A DNA stretch of 64,000 bases from Euborellia annulipes (taxonomy: Eukaryota > Arthropoda > Insecta > Dermaptera > Anisolabididae), in the NCBI GenBank assembly GCA_023213315.1, contig JAKCPI010026167.1, forward strand, positions 62,001 to 126,000, read 5' to 3'. Below, in pieces: positions 22,671 to 34,051 of this stretch. The position numbers and the translations under genes were made by a program. The notes below the pieces were generated by a model, which worked only from the letters and a program-made list of their open reading frames with translations, was not told where the DNA came from and ran no database searches. Position 1 is the first letter of the stretch. Every line of letters begins with the position of its first letter.

Positions 22671-22873
22671 CTCAAGCTAAGAAAGGAGGCCTTAAACTCA
22701 AGAAGTACTACAAATACATGCTACCACTTCTACTCGCCTACAAATTGAAATTCTTCACACTAGTGCCTCTTCTCGTAAGCGCACTCCTCTTGATTGTGAA
22801 AAGCACCGGCCTGGCAGGATTCTTTTTTGCTTTATTTGCTGCCGTAATGGGCATTAAATCGGGCCACCATTGA
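22671..22873 (+). CDS. Osiris-family protein (gene 1), exon 2
   Basis: A T-rich tract and TTATTTTCAG precede the exon. Two bases complete the split codon (GCT, Ala), giving AQAKKGGLKLKKYYKYM then two hydrophobic runs, LPLLLAYKLKFFTLVPLLVS and TGLAGFFFALFAAVMGIKS, ending GHH and TGA at 22871-22873. The pattern KKYY..LPLLLA.KLK...LVPL and the following Ala/Gly/Phe-rich helix is the Osiris DUF1676 C-terminus, probably membrane-associated. The 66 residues plus split codon finish a 195-residue protein. The frame match over a 17.5-kb intron and the same phase-1 intron in gene 2 support the join. Confidence 0.8.
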
Positions 22874-22896
22874 AAACATCAATCAACAAAGTGATA

Positions 22897-22902
22897 AATA
22901 AA
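22897..22902 (+). terminator. poly(A) signal of Osiris gene 1
   Basis: This is the first canonical AATAAA, 24 nt after the stop codon. Further AATAA-type runs follow, so the cleavage point is uncertain. Confidence 0.45.
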
Positions 22903-23426
22903 ATAAGAGATAAGTCATTATATCGAGATGAAGACATTGAATTTATTTATTTGACAAATTTCATAAAGACAAGTCATTATTTATTAAAATAAGGAATAAG
23001 AAAATAATTTTTGAAAATCACCTTCTTGGAGTAGTTACAAGGTTTTTGTTTCATAACTTTATTCCGAATGATAAAAAGTAAAATTTATTTGAGAAATATA
23101 GTCCCAATTTGTTTATCTGGGGGCGGCAAAGGTCGAGTCGCGTGAGGATATTTTTCAAATTAAAAATAATCATTCAAAAGTTCATTATATTTACATGAAA
23201 CCTATCGGTAATATCAATAACTAAATTAACACACCCCACCCGATGCCAATAAACGCACATATTTTTAGAACATATATTAGTTTAAAGCAAAAATTATGGC
23301 TCTAAAATGTTTCGTGAAGGGTGAATTTGGTATTTAAAAAAATATGGTGATCTCGTTAAAATCCAATTTATGATTAATTACTCTCAGAATCGGAGTAGAA
23401 AAAAAAATTCCATAAGCTTGGGGAGA

Positions 23427-23718
23427 ATGTGGAAATGTTTTCCATTTTTCTTCTTCTTTCCTCGCCCCATTCCCGCGATGCGGGGTCGGCGGATCCCACT
23501 CTTTTCCCTCCAACCCTATCATGCGTTGTTGCGACCGGAAGAAATAGAACAGGCCGGCCCGTCGCACGGTCTGACGCCTGTTGAAAAGAGGAAGGAAGAG
23601 ACAGACATACAAAGAGCTGATAGACTGCCTGGGACATCCAGCTCGGGCAGCTCGTGGTCGTCATCCACATACCCACAATATGTGGGCCCCTGAGCGATGT
23701 GGAATTGTTTTCCATTGA
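23427..23718. other. GC-rich island between 21-bp direct repeats
   Basis: A 270-bp segment, clearly richer in G+C than its surroundings, lies between ATGTGGAAATGTTTTCCAT (23427) and ATGTGGAATTGTTTTCCAT (23698). Both strands are open for 80-110 codons, but neither translation is recognisable, and double openness is expected in GC-rich DNA. It could be an inserted fragment with a long target duplication, or a regulatory element. Confidence 0.35.
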
Positions 23719-23719
23719 T

Positions 23720-24285
23720 TTTCAAAATTATAATTATTTAATATTAAGAATATTTTTATTTGCCTAAAAATATAAAAGAGGGTTGGGTGAGTTGAAGTTT
23801 TAAGAACAGATCATAATTTAATAAATATCGGAGACGCGGAACAAAACATTTAATATTTTATGGATAGACCTCCCCTAAGGTTATGATTCAGAAGGTGCTT
23901 AAACGTCAGTAGGCCTAATCAAAAATTTATTCTTATTCCTTAAACCTTATTTATGTATTTAATAATTTAGTACTAAGGCCTTTGTAAAAGATTATTTATT
24001 TTGTAACATATAGCCTTATTTATAAGATTTAGAATTAATAAAAGAAGAGAAAGAAAAAAAATCAAATAAAAAATTTTTCTTTCATATGTAAATAATAATA
24101 CAGTATATTTATAAAGCATATAGCCATATTTATTATATACATGTATATATAGCCTATATATTGTCAGGATAGTGCAAATATCATTTTTTGTGCATATTGA
24201 AATGATGTTTTTAAATCAAAATTTGTTGTTAACTGAATCGCGATTAAAGCTTTTGCTGGTTACTAATCCATAAAATTAAATTAAT
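23720..24285. other. AT-rich stretch without supportable features
   Basis: I see AT-rich sequence with AATAAA-like runs but no coding, RNA or repeat signal that I can support. Confidence 0.4.
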
Positions 24286-24288
24286 ATT

Positions 24289-24533
24289 TTTTTAACACAC
24301 ACTCACACACATACACACGATCTTTTAGGCAACTCAGGCCATATAAGACTTTTTACGATACTCGTATTTTTAAATAATATATGTATTGGGGGTCCAGACA
24401 TATTTATTTAAATCATTTGGTATCCAAATGGCTTAAATAAAATCATCGAACTGTCTGGGATCTGAACCCGCGACCCTTGGTATAGAAAACAAGCAAGCAA
24501 GCAAGCAACTAAACCAAGGCCCGAGGGCAATTT
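24289..24533 (-). mobile_element. SINE-A, near full copy, reversed
   Basis: It is read in reverse: ACACACTCACACACA tail region, GGCAACTCAGGCCATATAAG, TGGTATCCAAATGGCTTAAA, CTGGGATCTGAACCCGCGACC (B box) and AACCAAGGCCCGAGGGC (head). A GCAAGCAAGCAAGCAA microsatellite replaces part of the head. Confidence 0.7.
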
Positions 24534-25374
24534 TTGATTTAAAAACGTGCATTTCCATAAAGAAAGCGATGTTGTCGATATAATTATACGTGAATTGAAT
24601 TTTTGGTTGAGAATAAGGAGATTGTTGGGCCGGGATTTTATAAGTGCAAATTTTTACTAGCTCTTTTTCTTTAAAAACCTGCATAATTATACGGAGGGAA
24701 TTTCGAGGCTCAAAATTCGCAACCAGTGAGCTCTCGGCGGCTTTACTTTTAAAATTCTTTTTAATGTTTCTTTAAACAAATAAAGGAGAAATTAAAAATA
24801 AATTATATTTTCTTAATAATATATAATTAATAAAAGGGTCATGCGAGAAACGTCGTTCGATTGTATCATAATAAAATATTAAGAGCGGATAAGTCGGCTG
24901 ATCCAGCTAATAACTAAAATTATCGGGTTAACCATGTATGAATAATGGAAGTATTAATTAAATTAAAAAATTTACAAACACATTACAAATTAAAAAAAAA
25001 ATATTTTCTTCAATAAATAGGCCATGTTTTTTTTTATTTGTCCTTCTTTTTGGGTGAAAAAAATGAATATAAACGAGAGTTCTTGTTTGAAAATTATAAT
25101 AATAAAATCATACTCACGTACTCTGAGAAAGAGAGAAAAAAAAATCTCCAATTAGACTTTTTGTTTTTAAATTTTAATAAACTTTTTATTATAAAAATAA
25201 ATATTTAATGAATTCCATTTCCTTTTAAATTTAATTAGAAAAAATATAAAAAATGCTAATTAATTTATTTCCTTAATCAAACTAAGTGCAAATTCTATCC
25301 TTATTAAAATGTTTCGGTCTCTGATTGCTTCATTATCAGGAGCAAATGATGAAAAAAATTTTCTTGTATTATCT

Positions 25375-26394
25375 GGACCGTTTATTTTGAAAGTGGTGTA
25401 AGTCCATTTTCTATTGTTTCGAGAAAATGAAAGGTTTGCATATCTGTTAATTTAAAAATCTAGGCAAATGATATGAAATCGGTGAATGTTTCTATTTCTT
25501 TATCAGTGTCTAATTTAGTTATATAAAATTGTTTTAGGCGAATTTGACTAAACTAATATATAATTACAAGCTGCCAATGGACTTACACCACTTTCAAAAT
25601 TAACCAACTGTAAACTTCGTTGAATTTCAATTTTGAAAAATCAAATATTACTCAAAATATACTTCATATTAATTCAATATTCTTTACAAATAATGACACG
25701 ATATAAAATAGAAGTAGTATTTTTAATTTTAGACGTTAATTACATTGTTAAAATTACAAGATATTCGTAGTATTTACTTATCCTCTGTATATGGATGGTA
25801 GAGTGTTGAAATATTTATGATGTACCGGAAGAATTAACTGCTTGATATCTTTATATTAATAAGTAACCTATTCTCGTAACCAGTGGCGTCATTTCAACTT
25901 TTTCTTAGAGGGGGAGGGGCAAACTTTTTTTTCAATTTCTCACTTCAATTTTCTTTACAAATAGCTATCTCAAATTTGGCCAAAAGGTATTTAATTAAAT
26001 TAATTTTTTAATTTTATACAGTTTCGTAGATATATTTTATTTACGTAGAATAATACCTAGGGAGGAGAGGGGGGGGGGGGGGCAAATACCCTTCCCCACC
26101 TACAAATGACGCCTCTGTTAGTAATTCTTAACAAGTTTATTAACAAATGCACAATAACGGACAACCATCTGCTAAGCTACCTACCTCAAATTGGACTTAC
26201 ACCACTTTCATAATCAACGATTATGCAACTTCTTTTACCGACCAATTTTCAATTGTACAAAACATGGGAATTTTTTAAGGGATTTGCCACTAGCTAGTTA
26301 TACATAGAAAATTTACATTAAATTAAGTATGAATTATGTGATATCTCAGATTTTTTAAAAATTGGACTTACACCACTTTCAAAATAAACGGTCC
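25375..26394. mobile_element. family V element with internal insertions
   Basis: The termini GGACCGTTTATTTTGAAAGT and ACTTTCAAAATAAACGGTCC bound 1.02 kb. Further V-type ends at about 25575-25610 and 26188-26215 show nested or duplicated parts. A separate MITE sits at 25881-26117. It is non-coding. Confidence 0.65.
25881..26117. mobile_element. MITE with CAGTGGCGTCATTT ends
   Basis: CAGTGGCGTCATTT and AAATGACGCCTCTG are complementary with one mismatch. G-rich subterminal runs are present and the flanking 8-mers are only partly alike. It is probably hAT-type. Confidence 0.65.
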
Positions 26395-26811
26395 ATATAT
26401 TTATTAAGAAAACAAGCAGCTTGTTTTTTTTTTTTTTTTTTTTAAGATAACAATTGAAAGAGAATATTTATATTGATGTGTAGACAAGTAAAGTCTTTAT
26501 TGAGGACAGGAAAAGTGTTTTATTTTGACGACCCAACTGTCTCTGTATTTTCATCTGAGGGCTTCAAAAAGACAGAACAAGGACAGCTAATTATTTAACC
26601 TAAAAAGAGTTTAATTAAATATTTGCATTTTTTTTAATTTTATACAATAAAAAGAAAAAAAAGTTAGAAAGAAAAAATTTTTTTTGGTGTTTAAATATTT
26701 AAAAAATAATATTTAATTAGATTTATTCGGAAGTACCTTTTAAATGATTATTGAGTTTGCACTTCACAATGGTATGTGATAAATAAACAGGTTTTTTTTT
26801 TAAATTCGTTT

Positions 26812-26938
26812 GAAGGTCTTTTTCGGCATCGGAGGCCGTTTAGACTCCGTCCCTAATTTTGTCGCCTGGGACAGGATGCGAACCCTTAACCTTTGGTGTC
26901 AGAAGCCAATGGTCTACCTCTGAGCCATAGGTCAAGGA
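26812..26938 (-). mobile_element. SINE-B copy, reversed
   Basis: GGTCTTTTTCGGCATCGGAG, GTCGCCTGGGACAGGATGCG, AACCCTTAACCTTTGGTGTC and TCTGAGCCATAGGTCAAGGAC match SINE-B on the minus strand, including its tRNA-like head. Confidence 0.65.
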
Positions 26939-27109
26939 CAAACACATGTTTTTAATGAAATAAAGTTTGTTGTAAACATATTCAGACATTTAATTTATTT
27001 AACAACTATTTAGTCGATGTTTCGGAAACCAAACGCTTTCTAGGACTTTCAAGATACATAAAGTTAAGAAAATATATAACAAATTTTGTATACAAATTAA
27101 AAATATTAT

Positions 27110-27650
27110 TGAATTCGTTATAAAGTGTGAGAAAATATCTCGAATAGTTTGTGTGGGAGTTACATAATTGATTTATGAATTTTAATCAACATCTTTAGAG
27201 CGAAATTTGAGAAAATTGGGGGAAAAAATTGGAATTTTGTTCAAAAGATTTGTGTTACTTCCCAGGGAGATATACCCTAACTTAAATAGGAAATTTCAAC
27301 CTTCTAATTCTTTTCTTTCTTGAGATATTTTGTTCACACTCAGAGATCCGTTCTACGAGGCTCACTTTTTTGAACCCAGGAGGCCTCAAAATGTATATTT
27401 CCTTTAAAATCAAATTTTTGAATAAATACAATAGTTTTTCTCAATATATTAATAGGATATATATTGACAAAAGAAAGTAAAATCAATATTAATGTATTTT
27501 ATGTCAAAAATTAGACGTCAAGATTTAGATGGAAATACAAGGTTTTAAGGCTCCTAGAGTTCAAAAAAGCGGGTTCCGTAAAATGGTTGTCTGTGTGTGT
27601 GTGAAAAAAAATATATCTTAACAACGAGAAAAGGTAGGATATCCGGAATA
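27110..27650. mobile_element. diverged family X copies, back to back
   Basis: A reversed piece (to about 27480, ending AAAAGAAAGTAAAATC) is followed by a forward piece (ATGTCAAAAATTAGACGTCAAG, GTCTGTGTGTGTG). Identity is lower than in other copies, so this is an old insertion. Confidence 0.5.
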
Positions 27651-27968
27651 TCTCAATGTTCGACTAGCGCTTGAGCTCGAACGGTTAGTCGAAGAAAAAA
27701 ACCTATTTAGTGAAATTTGTAGAAAATTGTATTTACTTTCATTTTGAATAGAGAGGTTAATAGTTGATAGTTTTCGAGTTATAAGCAAAACCCATCAAAA
27801 AATGAGATTTTTTTTACCTTTTTTTCAATGCCACGTCATGAAATTCTGTTAACTTTAAATGCAGATTCCTCACTCCAAAAACTTATAGAATGGAAGAAAT
27901 CTTAACTACCCCACAACATTCCATGAAAAATCACAATTTGACTGAACTAATATTAGAAAGAAATTAAT

Positions 27969-28439
27969 TTAAGATGCGCGTCTCGGGGTGCTAATTTTGG
28001 GAGATTCCAGGGGCCACAATTTTGAAGCTATATAGCGATATCGACCTCAAATTTTTTTAAAAATTAAAGCTAATATTTTATTATTTATCTTTAGGGCGCT
28101 CTCAGCTGCCATGGCTATTCGCGCAATTAAAGCTATTTAAAATGTCTACAACTTACAGAAGCCCTTTTCGAAAAAATAATTTTTTTTTTTTAGATTAATC
28201 GCATTAAAGAAAAGTTATTTTTAAAAAAATCCGCTCTATATCTTATAGTTAATTAAATTAGTAATCATTGTGTTAAAAAATAATTAATTTTTTACCCTTA
28301 ATTAATTAGCTGGAACCTTTCAAATGAAATGGAATAAATCCCTTGTATTCCTATGGGAAAAACTAACGCCATCTCTTGCCGCCTCGAGTAACTCGGTAGT
28401 CAACCGTCTTCTAACGGCTTTTCGAGACGCGCACCTTAA
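27969..28439 (-). mobile_element. family W element, reversed, with a small insertion
   Basis: It is TTAA-flanked, with GATGCGCGTCTCGGGGTGC at one end and TTTTCGAGACGCGCACC at the other. An extra segment of about 50 bp near 28075-28125 lies between two copies of AATTAAAGCT, which looks like a target duplication. Confidence 0.7.
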
Positions 28440-29040
28440 TATAGAAAATTAATTTTGCTTTAGATAACACATTGTATATACCCTATGTAAATACAAATAC
28501 CTCATTTAACGTTGATGACACCTTTTGTTAAACCACCTTCAAAGAGACAAGGTATTAATTGTGATAATTGTAAATAGCTGCTAAATGGAGTGGCTATCTT
28601 AGTCAATAGGGCGATGAAGCTGAACAAGAAGGGGAGGGGAGAGTGTCAAATAAATGAACGGGAATAGGGAATGTCGAATAAATGAACAAGACATCAAAAT
28701 TATTTTTTTACTTGGCTACTAATCAATCAAAATAAAGAGTTTGGATTATTTATTTTAAACGTGATTCAATTTTATTTTGTCGTTTTTATTTTCCATTTGA
28801 GAGTAAAGAAATTAATTTATCATCTTGGATAACTTTATTTTTTGGTGTTGATGTTTAATTTCAAGCTTAAAGCTATCAATCAAATAATTTTAGCTTTAGG
28901 TACATGACCTAGAAAAACTAGTTTTATCAATCATTAGTGTGAAATTTAGCTACCTGAACGCAGTGTACCATAACATTTCAATCAAATAAAACTGGACTCG
29001 TTGAGCCCTTCTTTAAGAGAAAAAATATACAGAGAGAATT
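28440..29040. other. stretch without supportable features
   Basis: It is AT-rich and apparently unique sequence. I found no ORF, repeat end or RNA gene that can be supported. Confidence 0.4.
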
Positions 29041-29050
29041 TTTAGAAAAA

Positions 29051-29370
29051 TCTATATATATAATAGCAGAGTTTCCGTCTGTCTGTCCGTGTCTCATGCT
29101 CTGTTTGACCAACTTACCGTTGGAAAAAAGTACGTGTTAAAAAAACCCTGATAATGGGAGTTCCCTACCCCTAATTTGATATAAAGATAGCCTTACCAAC
29201 CCCTACCACCACGGAAAATTTTCTACCCATTAAAAAAATTCCAAGAAAATCGGACCAGTAGTTTCAAAGTCTATGCAAAGAAACCTGGTGGGAGTCGTAC
29301 GTGACGTCACGGCTTGTAACGCGACATGCTGATAGATGGGCGATGATTGAGCCGATGTAATAAAAGTTTC
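29051..29370 (+). mobile_element. Helitron-like 5' end, truncated
   Basis: TCTATATATATAATAGCAGAG after an A, then CCGTCTGTCTGTCC, mirrors the 5' end of the Helitron at 51434-53820. It also shares GTTCCCTACCCCTAATTTG and AAAATCGGACCAGTAGTTTC with that element. No hairpin-CTAG 3' end is found. The tail (GTAACGCGACATGCTGATAG) is repeated in reverse at about 39925. Confidence 0.5.
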
Positions 29371-29377
29371 ACTTAAA

Positions 29378-30053
29378 AAAAAATCTGGTGTGACTGGCGA
29401 AGCACACAACTTTCTCTTACCTTCGGTAATCGAAAGTTGTGTTCTGTGCTTGTCACACCAGATTTTTGTGTCGACATGTATTTAGTTCCCGACAGTACGA
29501 AACATATGAATTCAGATGTAAAATTTATAAGTATGTGAAAATATTTATATTTTGTTACCATGGCAACCATTTCTCCTATCTTTTCTATGGGGTACAAGAG
29601 TAAAGTGGTCTTCTGAAGATTTCAATTGCAAAATAAGAATATACATTTTAAAGAGAATTTAAAAATTAATTGATTTTTGAATTAAAAAAAAAATCGTTGG
29701 AGCAAATTTTGAGAAAATCGAAAAAAACTGAAAAAGTACATCAGTAAAGTACTAGTACTCTTTGGCCGATTTTGATTAAAAGCTTATTTTTCCGGTCCCG
29801 GGGGTGTTTAACTTAAATATAAAATTTCAACCTCGTAGCTCAATTCCTTCATGCTTAAAATTGAACACACACACACACCCACCCACACACCCACACACAC
29901 ACAGACAGACCATGTCGCGAAAACCACTTTTTTGGATTCAGGGGACCTCAAAACGTGAAGATCCATCAAAATCTCGACATCGAATTTTTGACATGAATCC
30001 AATACTTTCTCTCTCTATATATATTAACATATATATAGAGGTAAGAAAAGTAA
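29378..30053 (-). mobile_element. family X element, reversed, full copy
   Basis: The AATCTGGTGTGACTGGCG hairpin comes first and AGAGGTAAGAAAAGTAAAA last. It is joined directly to the next copy in tandem. CA/CCA microsatellites fall at the usual GTCTGT position. Confidence 0.8.
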
Positions 30054-30579
30054 AAAAATCTGGTGTGACTGGCGCACAGCACACAACTTTCTCTTACCTT
30101 CGGTAATCGAAAGTTGTGTTCTGTGCTTGTCACACCAGATTTTTTGTGTCGACATATATTTAGTTCCCGACAGTACGGAACATATGAATTCAGATGTAAA
30201 ATATTTAAGTATGGCAAAATATTTATATTTTGTTACCATGCAACCATTTCTCCTATCCTTCCCTATGAAATACAAGAGTAAAGTGGTCTTCAGAAGATTT
30301 CAATCGCAAAATGAGAATATACATTTTAAAGAGCATCTAAAAAATAATTGATTTTTGAATTTTAAAAAAATCGTTGGAGCAAATTTGAGAAAATCGAAAA
30401 AAAACTGAAAAAGTACATCAGTAAAGTACTATACTCTTTGGCCAATTTTGATTAAAAGCTTATTTTTTCCGGTCCCGGGTGGTGTTTAACTTAAATATAA
30501 AATTTCAACCTCGTAGCTCAATTCCTTCATGCTTAAAATTGAACACACACCCACACACCCCACCCACACACCCACCCAC

Positions 30580-30624
<45 letters not shown>

Positions 30625-30735
30625 GACATGTCGGAAAATCATTTTTGGATTCAGGGGACTCAAAACTGAAGATCCATCAAAATCTCGAATCGAATTTTTG
30701 AATGAATCAATATTTCTCTCTATATATATATTATA
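30054..30735 (-). mobile_element. family X element, second tandem copy
   Basis: It is nearly identical to the preceding copy, with a long CACCCA/CACA tract (30543-30625) and a truncated far end (TTCTCTCTATATATATA). Several single-base losses cluster in 30630-30720, perhaps sequencing or assembly errors. Confidence 0.75.
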
Positions 30736-31072
30736 AAAAAATTATAATATGCATTTGCATTTATTAACTCAAAATGTCAAAAAAGTAGGTACTAGGTAGG
30801 GGGTGCTGGTGCTGAGTACTAAAAGAGACTCCATTTCACTTTGGGGCGAACTTTGTAAAATAAATAGGCCTAAATTTAAATAAATACGACAGTTCAAAGT
30901 GACAAAAATTTAATTCAAATTAATTTAAATAATTATCGAAGTATTCTAAAAAAAACTTAAAAATTCATTCAAAATTCAAAGAATTAACATAATCGGGGCA
31001 GGCAGAATCCACAAGGGATGATCGCCAAAATATGGAAACCTTTATAATTAATTAATAACTAAGATATCATTA

Positions 31073-31272
31073 TTAGTAGAATTTTTAATTATAAACCACA
31101 TTTTTGTATTAAATATTTATTAAAAATATATAAATATTGTACAACGTTTCGACTGCTTATTCTGCAGCCGTTATCAAGCACTGTGCACTTGCTCCGACTC
31201 AAGTGAATGTGGTCTATAATTAAAAATTCTCCTAATAATAATATTTCAAACCACAAAAGCTTTAATAAACAC
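31073..31272. mobile_element. 200-bp foldback with 16-bp target duplication
   Basis: The direct repeat AACTAAGATATCATTA lies at 31057-31072 and 31273-31288. The unit shares its arms with 15831-15931. On the minus strand the centre has TTGATAA, a 6-bp stem II (GGCTGC/GCAGTC) and GAAACGTT, a mutated hammerhead-like core. A long target duplication suggests retroposition. Confidence 0.65.
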
Positions 31273-31348
31273 AACTAAGATATCATTAGTTAAATTATGA
31301 TTGATCCATTTCTGCCTCTTAGCTATCGAAGAAAAATTAATATCAATA

Positions 31349-31794
31349 CAGTAAAATCCCGATAATTCGTATCGTCACCGGACAGACAGTTTGGTACGGT
31401 ATATCGGGTATACCAATTATCTCGAGAGTACAAAAATTAAAATATTAATTCCAAGACTGAATTGTAGAAAGGAAAGTAAAAATGGAGGGAAGCTCAATTT
31501 CCCTCTCTCATCTCTTATTTCCTTTCACTGAAAAGATTACGAATGTTCAAAAAAAAACTTGTCTCTCTCACTGGCTCTCCTTCCACCTCTTGAAAACAGA
31601 ACAAATTAACGAGCTTTTTAAGCTGAAAATATGAATTATAAGACGTTTTAAGTGTCCTCGAGCATAAAATTAATACGAATTATCGAAGAATCAGATTTTT
31701 ATACCAGTTATAATTATTTTTCTGGGGATCAGCAAGTTTGTACGAATTAACTACGGGAATTAAATACGGGGTATAAATTAACGGGATTCCACTG
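31349..31794. mobile_element. pogo/Tigger-type MITE
   Basis: CAGTAAAATCCCGATAATTC at the left and GTATAAATTAACGGGATTCC then ACTG at the right, flanked by TA (31347-31348, 31795-31796). Ends of this type and the TA target fit the pogo/Tigger branch of Tc1/mariner. It is 446 bp and non-coding. Confidence 0.7.
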
Positions 31795-31799
31795 TATCA

Positions 31800-32180
31800 A
31801 TATCACTATAACAAATTTCTTTATGAAAACAAATTTTTTTCCTTTTTCTTAATAAAATAAAAAAAATAGGTGTATATTGAAATAAAACGAAATATAATTT
31901 TCATTAAAAAATTATAATTAAAGTAATTTAATTAAGTTAAAACATTGTCCAAATGTTCAATTCCCTCACCCCTTGCCATTGGACTTCCTCTTGTTTAATA
32001 TCAAAGGTCGACTTGAAATGGACGTGTTTGTCTTCGAGAGTCCTTCGAGTAAGTAATCAAGCTTTCAGGCAGATGGATGGATCAGGATGAATGAATTCTC
32101 TCTCTGCTAATCAAATATTTATAGCCCCATCTTTCTAAGAACCAAAACGGTACAATCATCAATAGTTAATGGATAGTTTA
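31800..32180. other. stretch without supportable features
   Basis: It is AT-rich, with a moderately GC-richer part at 31965-32160 (unique, no ORF). Confidence 0.35.
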
Positions 32181-32193
32181 AATGGAACTAAAG

Positions 32194-32468
32194 CCCACGG
32201 GGCGTGGTGTAGAGGTTAGCGTGCTAACCTCATATACCAAACGTCGCGGGTTCGGACCCCAGGCAGTCCGATGATTTTATTTAAGCCATCTGGATACCAG
32301 ATGGCTTAAATAAAAAGCCTGGACCCCTATATATATAAATTCATAAATAACGGATATCGTAAATGTCTTATATGGCCTGAGCTGCCGAAAAGACAGTGTG
32401 AATGTGTGTGTGAGTGTGAGTGTGAATGAGAAAAAAGTGTGAATGTTTAAAAAAAAAAAAAAAAAAAA
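32194..32468 (+). mobile_element. SINE-A, full copy
   Basis: The perfect target duplication AATGGAACTAAAG is at 32181-32193, and its 12 bases ATGGAACTAAAG recur directly after the poly-A. The tRNA-like head has an A box (GTGTAGAGGTTAGCGTG) and B box (CGGGTTCGGACCCC). The body has ATTTAAGCCATCTGG and its inverted copy, TATGGCCTGAGCTGCCG, a TGTGAGTGTGAG tract and poly-A. It is Pol III-type and non-autonomous. Confidence 0.9.
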
Positions 32469-32589
32469 ATGGAACTAAAGGTGTCGATATTGTTATTTCA
32501 ACAAGATAAACTGAGGAAAGTGTGGACATTTTTTTGAGTTAAAAAAAAACTAAAAATACTGTATTTATTAAATATAAAAAGCTTCAGAG

Positions 32590-33025
32590 ATGGATCATGA
32601 TATATTGGTCTGTCTGTCTGCGTGTGTTTGAACAAAATATCTCAAGAACGAAAAGAGCTAGGAAGTTGAAATTTTATATTTAAGTTAGGCACCCCATGGG
32701 ACTTGACACGAAGCTTTTGAACAAAATCGACCAAAGAGTACTAGTACTTTACTGATGCACTTTTTTCAATTTTTTTCAATTTTCTCAAAATTCGCTCTTA
32801 AGATTTTGATTAAAATTCAAAAATCAATTATTTTTTAGATGCTCTTTAAAATGTATATTCTCATTTTGCTATTGAAATTTTCTCGAAACAAAAAATCTGG
32901 TGTTTTAAGCACAGTAGACAATTTTATTTTACTAAAGGTAAGAGCAAGTTGAATATACAATTTCAACCTCATAGCTCAATTCCTTCATGCTTAAAATTGA
33001 ACACGCACACACACACAGAGAATAA
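32590..33025 (+). mobile_element. family X fragments
   Basis: The body from GTCTGTCTGTCTG through GAACAAAATATCTCAAGAACG to a mutated end hairpin (AATCTGGTGTTTTAAGCAC) reaches about 32950. A reversed piece (CCTCATAGCTCAATTCC, ACACGCACACA) follows. Confidence 0.6.
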
Positions 33026-33740
33026 TGGCAAAGTAAAGAAGTTGTCCATCTATCGCACTATAAAATCCATTTCGAGTTGAACGAAGATCAAAGTAAAAGA
33101 TGCAAATTTCTCAGATTTGTTTGAGATGTAGATAGATGACACGCAGAGAGAAAAAAAACCCTCTGGGTATTCAATCTGAGATTTCAGGCCAGTAGAAAAA
33201 AAGCATTAAGATTCCTTTCCGCCTTTTGCATATGCAACCAAACAAACGACTCGGATATCCCGGTTGACTTGAAAAAGAATTCAGCGGCGTCTCAAGTAAT
33301 GAATTTATTTTATTTGTCTGAGAAAAAGAATATTCCTTGATTTTAGAGCAAGCCTTAAAGGAGAGTTTTTAAAAGCAAAAAGAGAATCTTAAATTATTAA
33401 CTTAACTAGCTGCGTAGGGCGGGTGCATAGATAGTGAGAGGAGTTTTGATTATTTTAGACCATTTGACCACAAGGGCGCATTGTCAATTTTACTAAATGT
33501 TAACGCTTTGGCGTTAAAGTTTTTCTTTACAGAATAGCTATTTGAGTCAAGGAAGTGATTTTGAATAGCATTTTTTAACGCTGATTGTTTTTACATTACT
33601 TTTTAACACCCATTTGTTTATTTTAAATTTTAACGTCTGTTTTTAGAAAATAGGATATTAGGTTAAAAACAAAAAAATGTTTAAATATTTAAAAATCGTA
33701 AAATAAAAATAATAAATACGTTGGTAGCTTTTTGTTTGTA
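33026..33740. other. mostly unique stretch with a Helitron 3'-end remnant
   Basis: CTAGCTGCGTAGGGCGGG at about 33407, preceded by A, resembles the reversed 3' end of the Helitron at 51434 (CTAGCTGCGGTAGGG). No full element is visible. The rest is AT-rich. Confidence 0.3.
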
Positions 33741-33751
33741 TTATTTTATAT

Positions 33752-33838
33752 AATGGGGGGGGGGGGGGGGAGGAGGCGCCAAATGATTAAATATTTTTAA
33801 GGGAGGCGTGGTAACATAAAGTTTGGAAACCACTGCTT
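33752..33838. mobile_element. hAT-type MITE, one end
   Basis: A G run, GGCGTGGTAACATAAAG and the end TTTGGAAACCACTG resemble the right TIR of the element at 58145 (GGGAACCGCTG). The left end was not found. Confidence 0.4.
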
Positions 33839-34051
33839 TATAGTTTAAACGTCCGAATTTCAACCTTTAGTTTGAAGACAGCTTTTACGAACCAATAACT
33901 TTTAAATACGTTCTTGCAACCCAAAATTATTTAGCGGAAGGTTTAAAGCACCAAAAGCGTTTAACGAACCGTTAAATACGTTCTTGCAACCCGGCATTAG
34001 TGAAAAACATTAATCGCTTAGAATATTAAATTATTTCAAATCAAAATGATT

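Noticed and set aside
23370..23725. Overlapping 68-113-codon frames on both strands
   Set aside because: Open frames on both strands of one GC-rich segment are expected by chance; neither protein is recognised.
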